The position numbers and the translations under genes were made by a program. Below are positions 22,305-29,131 of a stretch of DNA of 29,131 nucleotides, piece by piece (positions within the stretch are counted from its first letter, which is position 1; each line of letters starts with the position of its first letter). A model generated the notes under the pieces. That model made no database searches. It was not told the DNA's origin and was given only the letters and a program-made list of their open reading frames with translations. Location: NCBI GenBank assembly GCA_910585445.1, contig CAJUEK010000030.1, positions 1-29,131 on the forward strand. Reading direction: 5' to 3'. Origin of the DNA: an uncultured Bacteroidales bacterium. Lineage in GTDB: Bacteria; Bacteroidota; Bacteroidia; Bacteroidales; UBA932.

Positions 22305-24719
22305 CTACAGCAGGAACAATGACGCGACACGGAAGGTGACAAATGCCGCGGCCCACGCGAGCGCAAGAGTATATACGGCTGTAATGACAGCCCATTTCCA
22401 TCCTCCGGCCTCACTCTTTATCGCCACAAAGGTTGCAATGCAAGGGAAGTAAAGCAGGATGAAGACCATATATGCCAGCGCTCCGGCAGGGGTCACTGAC
22501 CTGAGCAGAGCTTTCTGCAGGCGTGTCTCCCCATGGTCTTCAACAACGGCTTCAGTCCCGTCTTCGGAATACATCACACCGAGAATGCTGACCACCAGCT
22601 CTTTCGCGCCGACTCCGGCAACTATGCCGACTCCCATCCGCCAGTCAAATCCCAAAGGCTCCAGCACAGGTTCCATTGCCTTGCCCACATAGCCTATGAA
22701 TGAATGCTCCTGCTGCTCACGCACGCTTGAATACGCATCATGGTTCGGATAATAGCCAAGAAACCATATCACAACCGAGCAGACAAGTATGATTCCGCTC
22801 ATCTTCTGAAGATATTGCTTTCCCTTCTCCCAGGTATGCCTGAACACGGATTTGGCCGTAGGAATCCTGTATGGCGGAAGTTCCATCACAAACGGAAGGT
22901 CATCCTCCTTTATGAAGCGTCCTATTATCATTGCGGCAAGCACAGCAAGCACAATTCCCAAAGCATACAGGCCAAGCAGGACCGCCCCGGCATGATGCGG
23001 AAAGAAAGCCCCTGCGATAAGGATATACACAGGCATGCGCCCGGCACAGGACATAAGCGGGATTATCAGTATGGTTATGAGCCTGCTCTTGCGGCTTTCA
23101 ATCGTGCGCGTGGCCATTATGGCGGGCACATTGCAGCCGAAGCCCATTATCATCGGTATGAACGACTTGCCGTGCAGCCCCATCTTGTGCATCATACGGT
23201 CCATGATGAACGCCGCGCGTGCCATATATCCGGAATCCTCAAGCAGCGAAATGAACAGGTACAGCAGCATGATGTTCGGCAAAAACACAAGCACGCTCCC
23301 CACGCCGCCGATTATGCCGTCCGTCACAAGGTCTTTGAACCAGCCCTCAGGCATTACTGAGGACACGAACGCACTGACATTCTCCACAAGCCATTCTATC
23401 CATCTCATCGGATAGTCACCAAGCACGAAAGTGCCGTCAAATACGAGATACAGCAGGAAAAAGAATATCGGGAACGCAAGCCACTTGCTTGTGACCACCG
23501 CATCTATCTTATCGGTCAAGGTGCGTCTTTTCTTTCTTGCGCACCCGGTCTCAAATGTCTCCGCAAGCGCCCCCTGGATGAACGCGTACTTCGCGTCAAC
23601 CATTGAAGATTCCAGTGAAGAGCCGAGAATGTCCGATATCCTCTTCTGCTCCTCAAAACGTGCAGCGATTATCTCATCCCTTCCTGGAAGCCCCTCCACG
23701 ACCGCCTCCGCTTCCTTGTCATTCTCGAGATATTTTATCGCAAGCCAGCGTGTCGAATATTTGTGGCGGATGTCCGGAATCCTCTGCACAAGGCGTTTTA
23801 TGCGGTCTATGCTCTGCTCAATCTCAGTCCCGTGATTTATATGGATATGGCGGGCCAGACGCGGGTCGCTGTTCTCATATATCTGAATCACTGTATCGAA
23901 AAGGGCTGAAATCCCCTCTCCGCTGCGGCTGACGGTCGGAACTACAGGCATTCCGAGAAGATAGCCGAGCTGGCGTATGTCAAGCTTGTCACCACGTGAG
24001 ACCAGTTCATCATACATGTTCAGGGCCATGACCACCCTAAGGTTCATGTCAATCAGCTGGGTCGTTAGATACAGGTTGCGCTGCAGATTGGACGCGTCAA
24101 CCACATTCACCACCACATCGGGGCTTTCTTCAAGAAGATTCCTGCGCACATAAAGTTCCTCAGGGCTGTATGCAGACAGGGAATATGTACCCGGCAGGTC
24201 CACCAGCAGGAACTTGTATCCGCCGTGCGAGAATGTCCCCTCCTTGGCGTCGACAGTCACTCCGCTGTAATTTCCCACATGCTCATGGCTGCCGGAGGCC
24301 ATATTGAACAGTGAAGTCTTTCCGCAGTTCGGGTTTCCGACAAGGGCCACCTTTATTACCTTGCCACGCTGATGGGCCAGGTCCGCCATGCGCCTCTGAA
24401 GGCACAGGTCATCGCACTCCTCAGCCTCCAGTGCCTTAAGCCCATGCATATCCGGATTCTGTCCCGAAATATCCTGTCCTGTAACTTTGGCTTCGGTCTC
24501 CCCTATCACCTCTATTTTCTCCGCCTCCTCCCTGCGCAAAGAAATCTTGTATCCTATTATCTCATACTCGATTGGGTCCTTCAAGGGAGCGTTCAGTATC
24601 ACCTTGACACTGTTCCCCTTGACGAATCCCATCTCTATTATTCTTTTGCGGAAGCTGCCGTGGCCATATACTTTCACGACTACGCCACGTTCTCCCGTCC
24701 TAAGTTCCGACAATTTCAT
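22305..24719 (-). CDS. feoB: Fused FeoA-FeoB ferrous iron transporter
   Basis: This 804-residue protein imports Fe2+ across the inner membrane. Residues about 1-75 form a FeoA (SH3-like) domain (MKLSELRTGERGVV), joined by a linker to the FeoB G domain, with G1 GNPNCGKTS (about 128-136), NYSGVTVD and DLPGTYSL. A helical insert follows and then the membrane domain with Gate-like motifs (GFGCNVPAIMATRTIESRKSR, PLMSCAGRMPVY). I chose the ATG at 24719, preceded by AGGGGA; the longer frame to 24755 runs through the predicted promoter. FeoA-FeoB fusion is common in Bacteroidales. It leads an operon with the hemerythrin and LuxR-type genes. Confidence 0.95.
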   Translation of the reverse strand: MKLSELRTGERGVVVKVYGHGSFRKRIIEMGFVKGNSVKVILNAPLKDPIEYEIIGYKISLRREEAEKIEVIGETEAKVTGQDISGQNPDMHGLKALEAEECDDLCLQRRMADLAHQRGKVIKVALVGNPNCGKTSLFNMASGSHEHVGNYSGVTVDAKEGTFSHGGYKFLLVDLPGTYSLSAYSPEELYVRRNLLEESPDVVVNVVDASNLQRNLYLTTQLIDMNLRVVMALNMYDELVSRGDKLDIRQLGYLLGMPVVPTVSRSGEGISALFDTVIQIYENSDPRLARHIHINHGTEIEQSIDRIKRLVQRIPDIRHKYSTRWLAIKYLENDKEAEAVVEGLPGRDEIIAARFEEQKRISDILGSSLESSMVDAKYAFIQGALAETFETGCARKKRRTLTDKIDAVVTSKWLAFPIFFFLLYLVFDGTFVLGDYPMRWIEWLVENVSAFVSSVMPEGWFKDLVTDGIIGGVGSVLVFLPNIMLLYLFISLLEDSGYMARAAFIMDRMMHKMGLHGKSFIPMIMGFGCNVPAIMATRTIESRKSRLITILIIPLMSCAGRMPVYILIAGAFFPHHAGAVLLGLYALGIVLAVLAAMIIGRFIKEDDLPFVMELPPYRIPTAKSVFRHTWEKGKQYLQKMSGIILVCSVVIWFLGYYPNHDAYSSVREQQEHSFIGYVGKAMEPVLEPLGFDWRMGVGIVAGVGAKELVVSILGVMYSEDGTEAVVEDHGETRLQKALLRSVTPAGALAYMVFILLYFPCIATFVAIKSEAGGWKWAVITAVYTLALAWAAAFVTFRVASLFLL

Positions 24720-24744
24720 AAGCTGTTCCCCTATTTCACTACGG

Positions 24745-24779
24745 CAAATATACATATTACCGCTCCAACTTCATTCAAA
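24745..24779 (-). promoter_or_regulatory. Promoter of the feoAB operon
   Basis: On the minus strand TATATTTG (24752-24745) matches the -7 consensus and TTTG (24779-24776) the -33, with a slightly long 23-nt spacer. It starts right after the terminator of the upstream lipocalin operon. I see no sure Fur box. Confidence 0.65.
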
Positions 24780-24780
24780 C

Positions 24781-24830
24781 GGCACAACAAAACGGCACCC
24801 TCTCACGACATATTGCGAGAAAGGATGCCG
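24781..24830 (-). terminator. Rho-independent terminator after the lipocalin gene
   Basis: On the minus strand an imperfect 15-bp stem (24830-24816 with 24807-24793, with a few mismatches) and an 8-nt loop run into TTTTGTTG. It ends the Na/Pi cotransporter, epimerase and lipocalin transcription unit just before the feoAB promoter. Confidence 0.8.
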
Positions 24831-24861
24831 CCTGCTCCTCATTAATGATGACTCCTTCGGG

Positions 24862-25395
24862 CTATCTGTTGAGACTCTGGTCCACATATATCAGTTTGGA
24901 CGTGTCATATCCGCGTCTGCAGGCCTCAGCCAGCACTTTATCAAGCACTGCTCCGTCCAGTTCCGGTGTCCTCGAAAGAATCCAGAGGTATCTCGGCGAC
25001 GAGCTTCCGACAAGGGCCACGCTGTAGTCCTCATCTATCATAAGGACTCTGTAGTCACTATAGAAAAACATGAAGAAAGACACTCTCAGCCTTGCCGGCT
25101 CACCTGACGGGTCGGGCTGCTTGGCTTTCCCGTGAGCTGTCTTCATCTTGCCGTTGCGCCATCCGGAATTGATTACATCCACCTTTCCGTCATCACGCAG
25201 AAGATATTCCGCAGTGACATTGTCCATGCCCCTTTCGAACCTGTGGCCGTACCTGGCAATCTCATACCATGTGCCCAGATATGAGCTGAGGTCAAAAGAA
25301 GGAACCGTTGTCTTGTCATGCTCCACGTCAGGAGCGAAAATAAGCCCCGGAAACATTGCTGCAGCCAGGGCCAAAGGTATAAGTGTGCTGCTCAT
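24862..25395 (-). CDS. Bacterial lipocalin (Blc-like), exported
   Basis: The 177-residue protein matches the bacterial lipocalin Blc family, which binds fatty acids or lysophospholipids. The first lipocalin motif GTWYEIARYGHRFERG is at 41-56, and the late YLWILSRTP is at 136-144. It begins with a hydrophobic signal-like stretch (to about GLIFA), but unlike most Blc proteins it has no cysteine for lipid attachment there, so it is predicted to be secreted to the periplasm rather than anchored. It follows the aldose-epimerase gene by 64 bp and ends in a terminator. Confidence 0.9.
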   Translation of the reverse strand: MSSTLIPLALAAAMFPGLIFAPDVEHDKTTVPSFDLSSYLGTWYEIARYGHRFERGMDNVTAEYLLRDDGKVDVINSGWRNGKMKTAHGKAKQPDPSGEPARLRVSFFMFFYSDYRVLMIDEDYSVALVGSSSPRYLWILSRTPELDGAVLDKVLAEACRRGYDTSKLIYVDQSLNR

Positions 25396-25459
25396 AAGTC
25401 ACCTGCATTTAAATCATTACTAAACTAACCGGAACGCAGGCAACTCAAAAAGCATGCTA

Positions 25460-26332
25460 TTATGCTATTTCGATGCGGTATGAAGCATTGAATTTTTCTC
25501 CGGACGCAAGGCTGTTCATCCAGTCCCTGTCCTTGAACTCGCCCTCAAATCCGGCACGGTCGCAGCGTCCGAACCAAGGCTCTATGCACACGAACGGAGC
25601 ATTCTTGCCAGGAGGAGACCACAATCCGAGCACAGGAGCGTCAAAAGTGACGGACAGCCAAGGGGTTCCGTCTTCACAGAACATTGAGACCTTGCCCACC
25701 TGAGAATCCTGAAGCACGAAAGTGTCGATGTCATCGAATGTGTCTGAATTGAGCTTGAGCCTTCCGTCAGAAAGCGGAAGAGGGTACCTTTTCGTTGCAT
25801 CAGCACAGCCCTTTCCGGCAAGGCCGACGCATTCCAGGCCCCCGCTGCGGTCAAAAGTGAAATATCCGCGGCCTTTCTCAAGTTTGCCGTAGTCCGGATA
25901 AAGGAAAGCCGGATGTGCGCCTATCTGGAAATGCATGTCCTTGTCAGCCGGATTGCCGACTTCCCATGACACCTCGATTCCGCTGCCTTCAAGACGGTAT
26001 CCGATTTCGAGCGTGAAAGGATACGGATATGCCTTAAGGGTCTCTTCAGAGGATTCGAGCCTGAAGCGGATGCTGTCACCAGCCTTTGCCACAACTTGAA
26101 ATTCCATGTCACGTGCAAAACCGTGCTGTCCCATAGTGTATTCTTTGCCGTCAACGCGGTATCTTGCCTCCCATACGCTTCCGACTATAGGGAAGAGCAC
26201 AGGTGAGCGGCGGTTCCAATATTCCGGCTCGCCATGCCAGAGATATTCTGTCTTGCCTTTCCTGATGCTCCAGAGTTCTGCCCCGACCTCATTGATTTCA
26301 ACTGTCAGGACACCGTTTGTCAATGTCTGCAT
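25460..26332 (-). CDS. Aldose-1-epimerase family protein (LacX-like mutarotase)
   Basis: The 290-residue cytoplasmic protein belongs to the galactose-mutarotase fold. Key residues are present: H70 in QHGFARDMEF, H140 in GAHPAF and the catalytic-type glutamate E251 in EPWFGR. It resembles the short LacX branch, and may interconvert alpha and beta forms of a sugar or sugar phosphate. It starts 28 bp after the Na/Pi cotransporter gene and is probably in its operon. The sugar is not readable from sequence. Confidence 0.88.
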   Translation of the reverse strand: MQTLTNGVLTVEINEVGAELWSIRKGKTEYLWHGEPEYWNRRSPVLFPIVGSVWEARYRVDGKEYTMGQHGFARDMEFQVVAKAGDSIRFRLESSEETLKAYPYPFTLEIGYRLEGSGIEVSWEVGNPADKDMHFQIGAHPAFLYPDYGKLEKGRGYFTFDRSGGLECVGLAGKGCADATKRYPLPLSDGRLKLNSDTFDDIDTFVLQDSQVGKVSMFCEDGTPWLSVTFDAPVLGLWSPPGKNAPFVCIEPWFGRCDRAGFEGEFKDRDWMNSLASGEKFNASYRIEIA

Positions 26333-26360
26333 ATTATCTTCAGTTATCAGTTTACTTTTT

Positions 26361-28073
26361 TTACATGGACAATTTCTTGTGCGAGTGCGCTTCCACTACA
26401 TTTACCACATAGTCCCCGAGCTTTTCGCAGTCACCGATGATGTCCATATAATTCACTCCCATCTGATAGTCATATTTCTGTTCATTGACATCATTGAGAT
26501 TCATTTCCTTAAGCTGGGACCTGTAATTGTTTATCTCATTCTCTATATTGAGTGACTTGACTGTCTCAGTCTCCGGAACCTCGTCATTGAGCTGGCGCAC
26601 CATCTGGTCAAGGGCCTTCATGCACAGCCCGAACATATGTCCGATATGCTTATACTGCCCCTCTGTGAAGTCTTCCTTACCCTTATGCTTGCGGTCAAGG
26701 GTCCTCGCAAGGTTGAAGCAGCTGTCACATATGCTCTCAAGCTCAGAAATCTCCCTGAGCATCGAACGTATCGTGTTCTTGCTCTCAGGGCTAAGACGTC
26801 CCTCGGAAACTTTGTTCAGGTAGTTCGCAATCTCTATTTCCATGTTGTCGCTTATGCCCTCATACTTCTCGACACGCGTATAAAGCTTGTTGAAGTCGTT
26901 TTCGTCCTTAATCATAAGCAGCTCCGGAATGAAAGAGAACATCCTGCGGCATCTCTCGGCAAAGAGGTTGATTTCCTTGCGCGCCTCGAAAAGCGAAAGC
27001 TCGGCAGTGGAGAGCAGACCGCTTGAAATGAAGCGCAGCCTTCCTTCCTCATCCTCAGCTTTCTGAGGTATGGCGCGGCTGACAATCCTCTCTATCGGCT
27101 TAACGAACCATATAAGAATCAACACATTGCACACATTGAACGCGGTGTGGAAAGCTGCAAGCACATAAGTCAGCCTTACAGAAACGGCCTCCACTTCCTC
27201 CGGAGTTGACGGTACAAACGTCTGGTCATATCCTATAATTTTGCATACCATGTCTACAAAAGGGCGGAAAACAATGAGCACCCAGACTACTCCGAAAACA
27301 TTGAAGAGCATATGGGCCAAGGCTGCCCTCCTTGCCTGCGTGCTTGCGCTCATCGCCGCAATGTTCGACGTGACGGTAGTACCGATGTTCTCACCCATCA
27401 CCAGCGCGATGCCATGATGAATAGGAAGCACGCCGCTGGAGCACAGAATCATGGTAATCGCCATAATTGCGGCCGAAGACTGCACGCACATTGTAAGGAC
27501 ACTTCCAAGCAGCAGGAAGAGCAAGGTGGAGCCGAATCCCCATCCTCCGCAAGATGCAAAGAAATCAATTATCTCCTGGTTATGGGCAAGGTCCATTTCA
27601 AGGGCATTGGTTCTCAAAGTGCAAAGTCCAAGGAACATCAGCGAAAAGCCGAAAATGAATTCCCCGAGCGAGCGCGTAGAGTTCTTCTTAAGAAAAATGA
27701 GCACTATGGCAACCGCAAACAACGGAAACACCACTGTGCCCATATCAAACTGGAAACCGAATACAGACATTATCCACGCCGTGGCAGTCGTACCGATATT
27801 CGCTCCCATGATAACAGAAATAGCCTGCGCAAGTGAAAGAAGGCCGGCATTGACAAAGCTGACAGTAAGCACTGTCGTTGCTGTTGAAGACTGTACGGCA
27901 GCCGTCACGAATGCTCCGGTAAGCAGTCCAGTGAAACGGTTAGTCGTCATAGCGCCGAGAACACTGCGCAAATGGCCTCCGGTAAGCTTCTGGAGTGCCT
28001 CGCTCATCGTCTTCATTCCGTACATCAGAAGAGCAAGACATCCGAGAAGCTTCAGGAAAGTGAAAATAGTCAT
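26361..28073 (-). CDS. Na+/phosphate cotransporter with PhoU-like C-terminus (NptA/YjbB type)
   Basis: The 570-residue inner-membrane protein has the two inverted repeats of the Na/Pi (SLC34-like) family, with QSS motifs at about 61-63 (VQSSTATTVLTV) and 198-200 (VQSSAAIMAITM), plus membrane segments. Residues from about 350 form a PhoU-like helical domain. It moves sodium with phosphate, or phosphate out, across the inner membrane. I chose the ATG at 28073, because the longer frame begins with TTG at 28100 within the predicted -7 box. It is first in a run with the epimerase and lipocalin. Confidence 0.92.
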   Translation of the reverse strand: MTIFTFLKLLGCLALLMYGMKTMSEALQKLTGGHLRSVLGAMTTNRFTGLLTGAFVTAAVQSSTATTVLTVSFVNAGLLSLAQAISVIMGANIGTTATAWIMSVFGFQFDMGTVVFPLFAVAIVLIFLKKNSTRSLGEFIFGFSLMFLGLCTLRTNALEMDLAHNQEIIDFFASCGGWGFGSTLLFLLLGSVLTMCVQSSAAIMAITMILCSSGVLPIHHGIALVMGENIGTTVTSNIAAMSASTQARRAALAHMLFNVFGVVWVLIVFRPFVDMVCKIIGYDQTFVPSTPEEVEAVSVRLTYVLAAFHTAFNVCNVLILIWFVKPIERIVSRAIPQKAEDEEGRLRFISSGLLSTAELSLFEARKEINLFAERCRRMFSFIPELLMIKDENDFNKLYTRVEKYEGISDNMEIEIANYLNKVSEGRLSPESKNTIRSMLREISELESICDSCFNLARTLDRKHKGKEDFTEGQYKHIGHMFGLCMKALDQMVRQLNDEVPETETVKSLNIENEINNYRSQLKEMNLNDVNEQKYDYQMGVNYMDIIGDCEKLGDYVVNVVEAHSHKKLSM

Positions 28074-28097
28074 AGGGTTAATGTTCAAAATTGTATG

Positions 28098-28105
28098 CAA
28101 AAATA
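28098..28105 (-). promoter_or_regulatory. -7 box of the Na/Pi cotransporter gene
   Basis: TATTTTTG on the minus strand matches TAnnTTTG and is followed by C. It lies 24 bp before the ATG at 28073. No good -33 TTTG is seen at the usual spacing. Confidence 0.55.
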
Positions 28106-28390
28106 ATCAAAGTGCGCGAATACATAAGCATTTTCACCATTTTAGAATCACTTTTTCATCTCTCAGCACAAGAAATCCACATTCGCAAAGACTGATGCCA
28201 CATCTTGCTCCCGCGGCATGCCACTAAAAGCACATCCGCCCTTAAGGCTTTAAGGCACCCAAACCGCTGTCCTGACAACCTTAGTGCCCATTTTGCCTGC
28301 ACATCTGTTGAGCAGCGAAATGTGCAGAATGAGATACATCTGACGACTTCCCTTTTCGCTCACTCATAATTCCGGAGAGTGACATGTAGA

Positions 28391-28494
28391 GTGAGACGGT
28401 GTGTGGGACGGTGAGTTGGATGGTGAGTTGGATGGCGAGTTGGATGGTGAGTTGGATGGCGAGTTGGATGGTGAGTTGGATGGCGAGTGAGACG
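28391..28494. repeat. 12-bp tandem repeat array
   Basis: Six perfect or near-perfect units of G(T/C)GAGTTGGATG lie at 28411-28482, alternating mostly T and C at the second base, with worn units on each side (GTGTGTGGGACG, GCGAGTGAGACG). On the minus strand the units read as SPSN/SPSH. The worn edges and clean centre suggest growth by slippage. Confidence 0.9.
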
Positions 28495-28715
28495 GAGAAA
28501 ATACAAAACGGTTTAAGAAATGGCCTGATTTTTTACGGAATGCTCCCAAAAAGAAATTCGGTGTAAGAATCGCGCGGAATTTTTACCGTTTTTCCATTGC
28601 AGCTCGCCAATTGCTACATGAAACATACCAGCTCGCAAGAAGGGCTCCTCACACGACTCAACATCAGCAGTCGATTTGACGTGGAGCACAAACAACTGAC
28701 TATCAACACATTCCG

Positions 28716-28751
28716 GATATACGATTCCCCGTTCACGGGGCACCGTATATC
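28716..28751. other. Nested inverted repeat (strong cruciform-type hairpin)
   Basis: An 8-bp outer stem (GATATACG 28716-28723 with CGTATATC 28744-28751) encloses an inner stem (CCCCG 28727-28731 with CGGGG 28736-28740) with a TTCA loop. No T tract follows. It may be a repeat element end, an RNA structure or a cruciform. Confidence 0.6.
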
Positions 28752-28835
28752 AGCAAATTACTGATTATCAAACAATTATACCACACGCTGCAACTTATTA
28801 TCCAATAATAGGTAAACCTATTCAGGAGAAGGAAT

Positions 28836-28881
28836 AAGAAAAAGAGGATGAACAAAAATTACTTTTGATCATCCTCTTTTT
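28836..28881 (-). terminator. Terminator of the tRNA-Ile/tRNA-Ala transcript
   Basis: A perfect 13-bp stem (28839-28851 with 28869-28881) has a 17-nt loop. On the minus strand it is followed by TTTTTCTTATT. It begins 2 nt after the mature 3' end of tRNA-Ala, so the transcript ends here. Confidence 0.9.
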
Positions 28882-28882
28882 G

Positions 28883-28956
28883 TGGAGATAGTCGGAGTCG
28901 AACCGACGACCCTCTGCTTGCAAAGCAGATGCTCTAGCCAACTGAGCTATACCCCC
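28883..28956 (-). tRNA. tRNA-Ala (anticodon TGC)
   Basis: The 74-nt cloverleaf has acceptor stem GGGGGTA with TATCTCC, T arm GTCGG-TTCGACT-CCGAC and anticodon loop TTTGCAA, giving TGC. The discriminator base is A and CCA is not encoded. It lies 39 nt after tRNA-Ile in the same direction. Confidence 0.97.
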
Positions 28957-28995
28957 GTGAGTCTTAAGTGCTGCAAACAGCTTTTAAAGAACTTG

Positions 28996-29069
28996 TAGTC
29001 CTGAGCAGACTTGAACTGCTGACCCCTACATTATCAGTGTAGTGCTCTAACCAACTGAGCTACAGGACT
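28996..29069 (-). tRNA. tRNA-Ile (anticodon GAT)
   Basis: The 74-nt cloverleaf has acceptor stem AGTCCTG with CAGGACT and anticodon loop CTGATAA, giving GAT. The discriminator base is A and CCA is not encoded. Its upstream neighbour lies beyond the right edge. The visible 62 nt upstream contain a small GCGG/CCGC hairpin and no 16S 3' end. Confidence 0.97.
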
Positions 29070-29131
29070 GTATATTAAAAAGACCGGTGAAATACAAGCG
29101 GCTGTACCGCTACTCGACACACTCACGAAAA

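Larger units (their letters stand above)
28106..28882. other. Long intergenic region without a supported gene
   Basis: About 780 bp between the Na/Pi gene promoter and tRNA-Ala holds a 12-bp tandem array (28391-28494), a nested hairpin (28716-28751), a small inverted repeat of 8 bp at about 28300-28330, an AATAGG/CCTATT stem at 28807-28822 and the tRNA terminator. Two small minus-strand frames (28364-28549 and 28513-28743) exist but look like chance or repeat-derived frames. Confidence 0.6.

Noticed and set aside
25440..25470. Weak hairpin (AGCAT/ATGCT) at the end of the epimerase gene
   Set aside because: The stem is only 5 bp and overlaps the stop region; it is too weak to call a terminator.
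28391..28494. CRISPR array
   Set aside because: Units are 12 bp and contiguous with no spacers, so it is a simple tandem repeat.
28364..28549. 61-residue SPSN-repeat peptide
   Set aside because: The frame is open only because the DNA unit is 12 bp; there is no ribosome site or promoter and no known family, so I list only the repeat.
28513..28743. 76-residue minus-strand frame
   Set aside because: It begins with GTG inside a hairpin, has no ribosome site and overlaps the repeat frame.
29070..29131. 3' end of a 16S rRNA gene
   Set aside because: The conserved anti-Shine-Dalgarno tail of 16S is not present in these 62 bases.

Overview
The window looks like a chromosomal segment of a gut-type Bacteroidales bacterium (phylum Bacteroidota). 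The evidence is a SusC/SusD pair with SusR-like regulation, several promoters of the Bacteroidota type (TAnnTTTG, sometimes with an upstream TTTG), a BACON-GH16 enzyme, a fused FeoA-FeoB, and many starts without a strong Shine-Dalgarno sequence. Family calls come from reading motifs, not from database searches. The genus cannot be fixed from the sequence alone.

Layout, left to right. (1) 1-132: the tail of a plus-strand gene and a strong terminator. (2) 135-2003: an AT-rich island with an AlbA/Schlafen-type putative regulator and, just upstream of it, a decayed 3' fragment of a related gene that shares a perfect 47-bp repeat with it. (3) 2222-3548: the minus-strand pair rdgB-recO. It diverges from a plus-strand run at 3802-6735 of a C-terminal processing protease, a HAD phosphatase and an HD phosphohydrolase. 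(4) 6815-18832: a minus-strand polysaccharide utilization locus (PUL). In transcription order it has a SusR-like membrane regulator, SusC, SusD, a surface glycan-binding lipoprotein with two tandem carbohydrate-binding-like repeats, a BACON-GH16 endo-beta-glucanase and a GH3 beta-glucosidase. The enzyme pair suggests laminarin or another beta-glucan. (5) 18844-19500: queH, 11 bp upstream of the regulator and probably sharing its transcript. (6) 19614-21002: a plus-strand NhaC-type antiporter. It converges on a minus-strand operon at 24719-20997 of feoAB, a hemerythrin-type iron protein and a LuxR-type regulator. (7) 28073-24862: a minus-strand run of a Na/phosphate cotransporter, an aldose-1-epimerase-like protein and a lipocalin, ending in a terminator. 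(8) 28074-28882: about 0.8 kb with no convincing gene, holding a 12-bp tandem array and a strong nested hairpin. (9) 28883-29069: tRNA-Ile(GAT) and tRNA-Ala(TGC) on the minus strand, followed by a terminator rather than a 23S rRNA gene.

How the genes work together. In the PUL, the GH16 enzyme would cut beta-glucan, the surface lipoproteins and SusC/SusD would capture and import the oligosaccharides, and GH3 would release glucose. The SusR-like protein would sense the periplasmic sugar and switch on the susC promoter at 17008-17038. The feoAB operon links ferrous iron import to a di-iron protein of the Fe-S/NO repair type and a DNA-binding regulator. I found no clear new defence or mobile system. 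The most unusual points are the decayed paralogue fragment, the SusR-like (not hybrid two-component) regulator linked to queH in a beta-glucan PUL, the structured leader of the protease gene, and the unlinked Ile/Ala tRNA pair.
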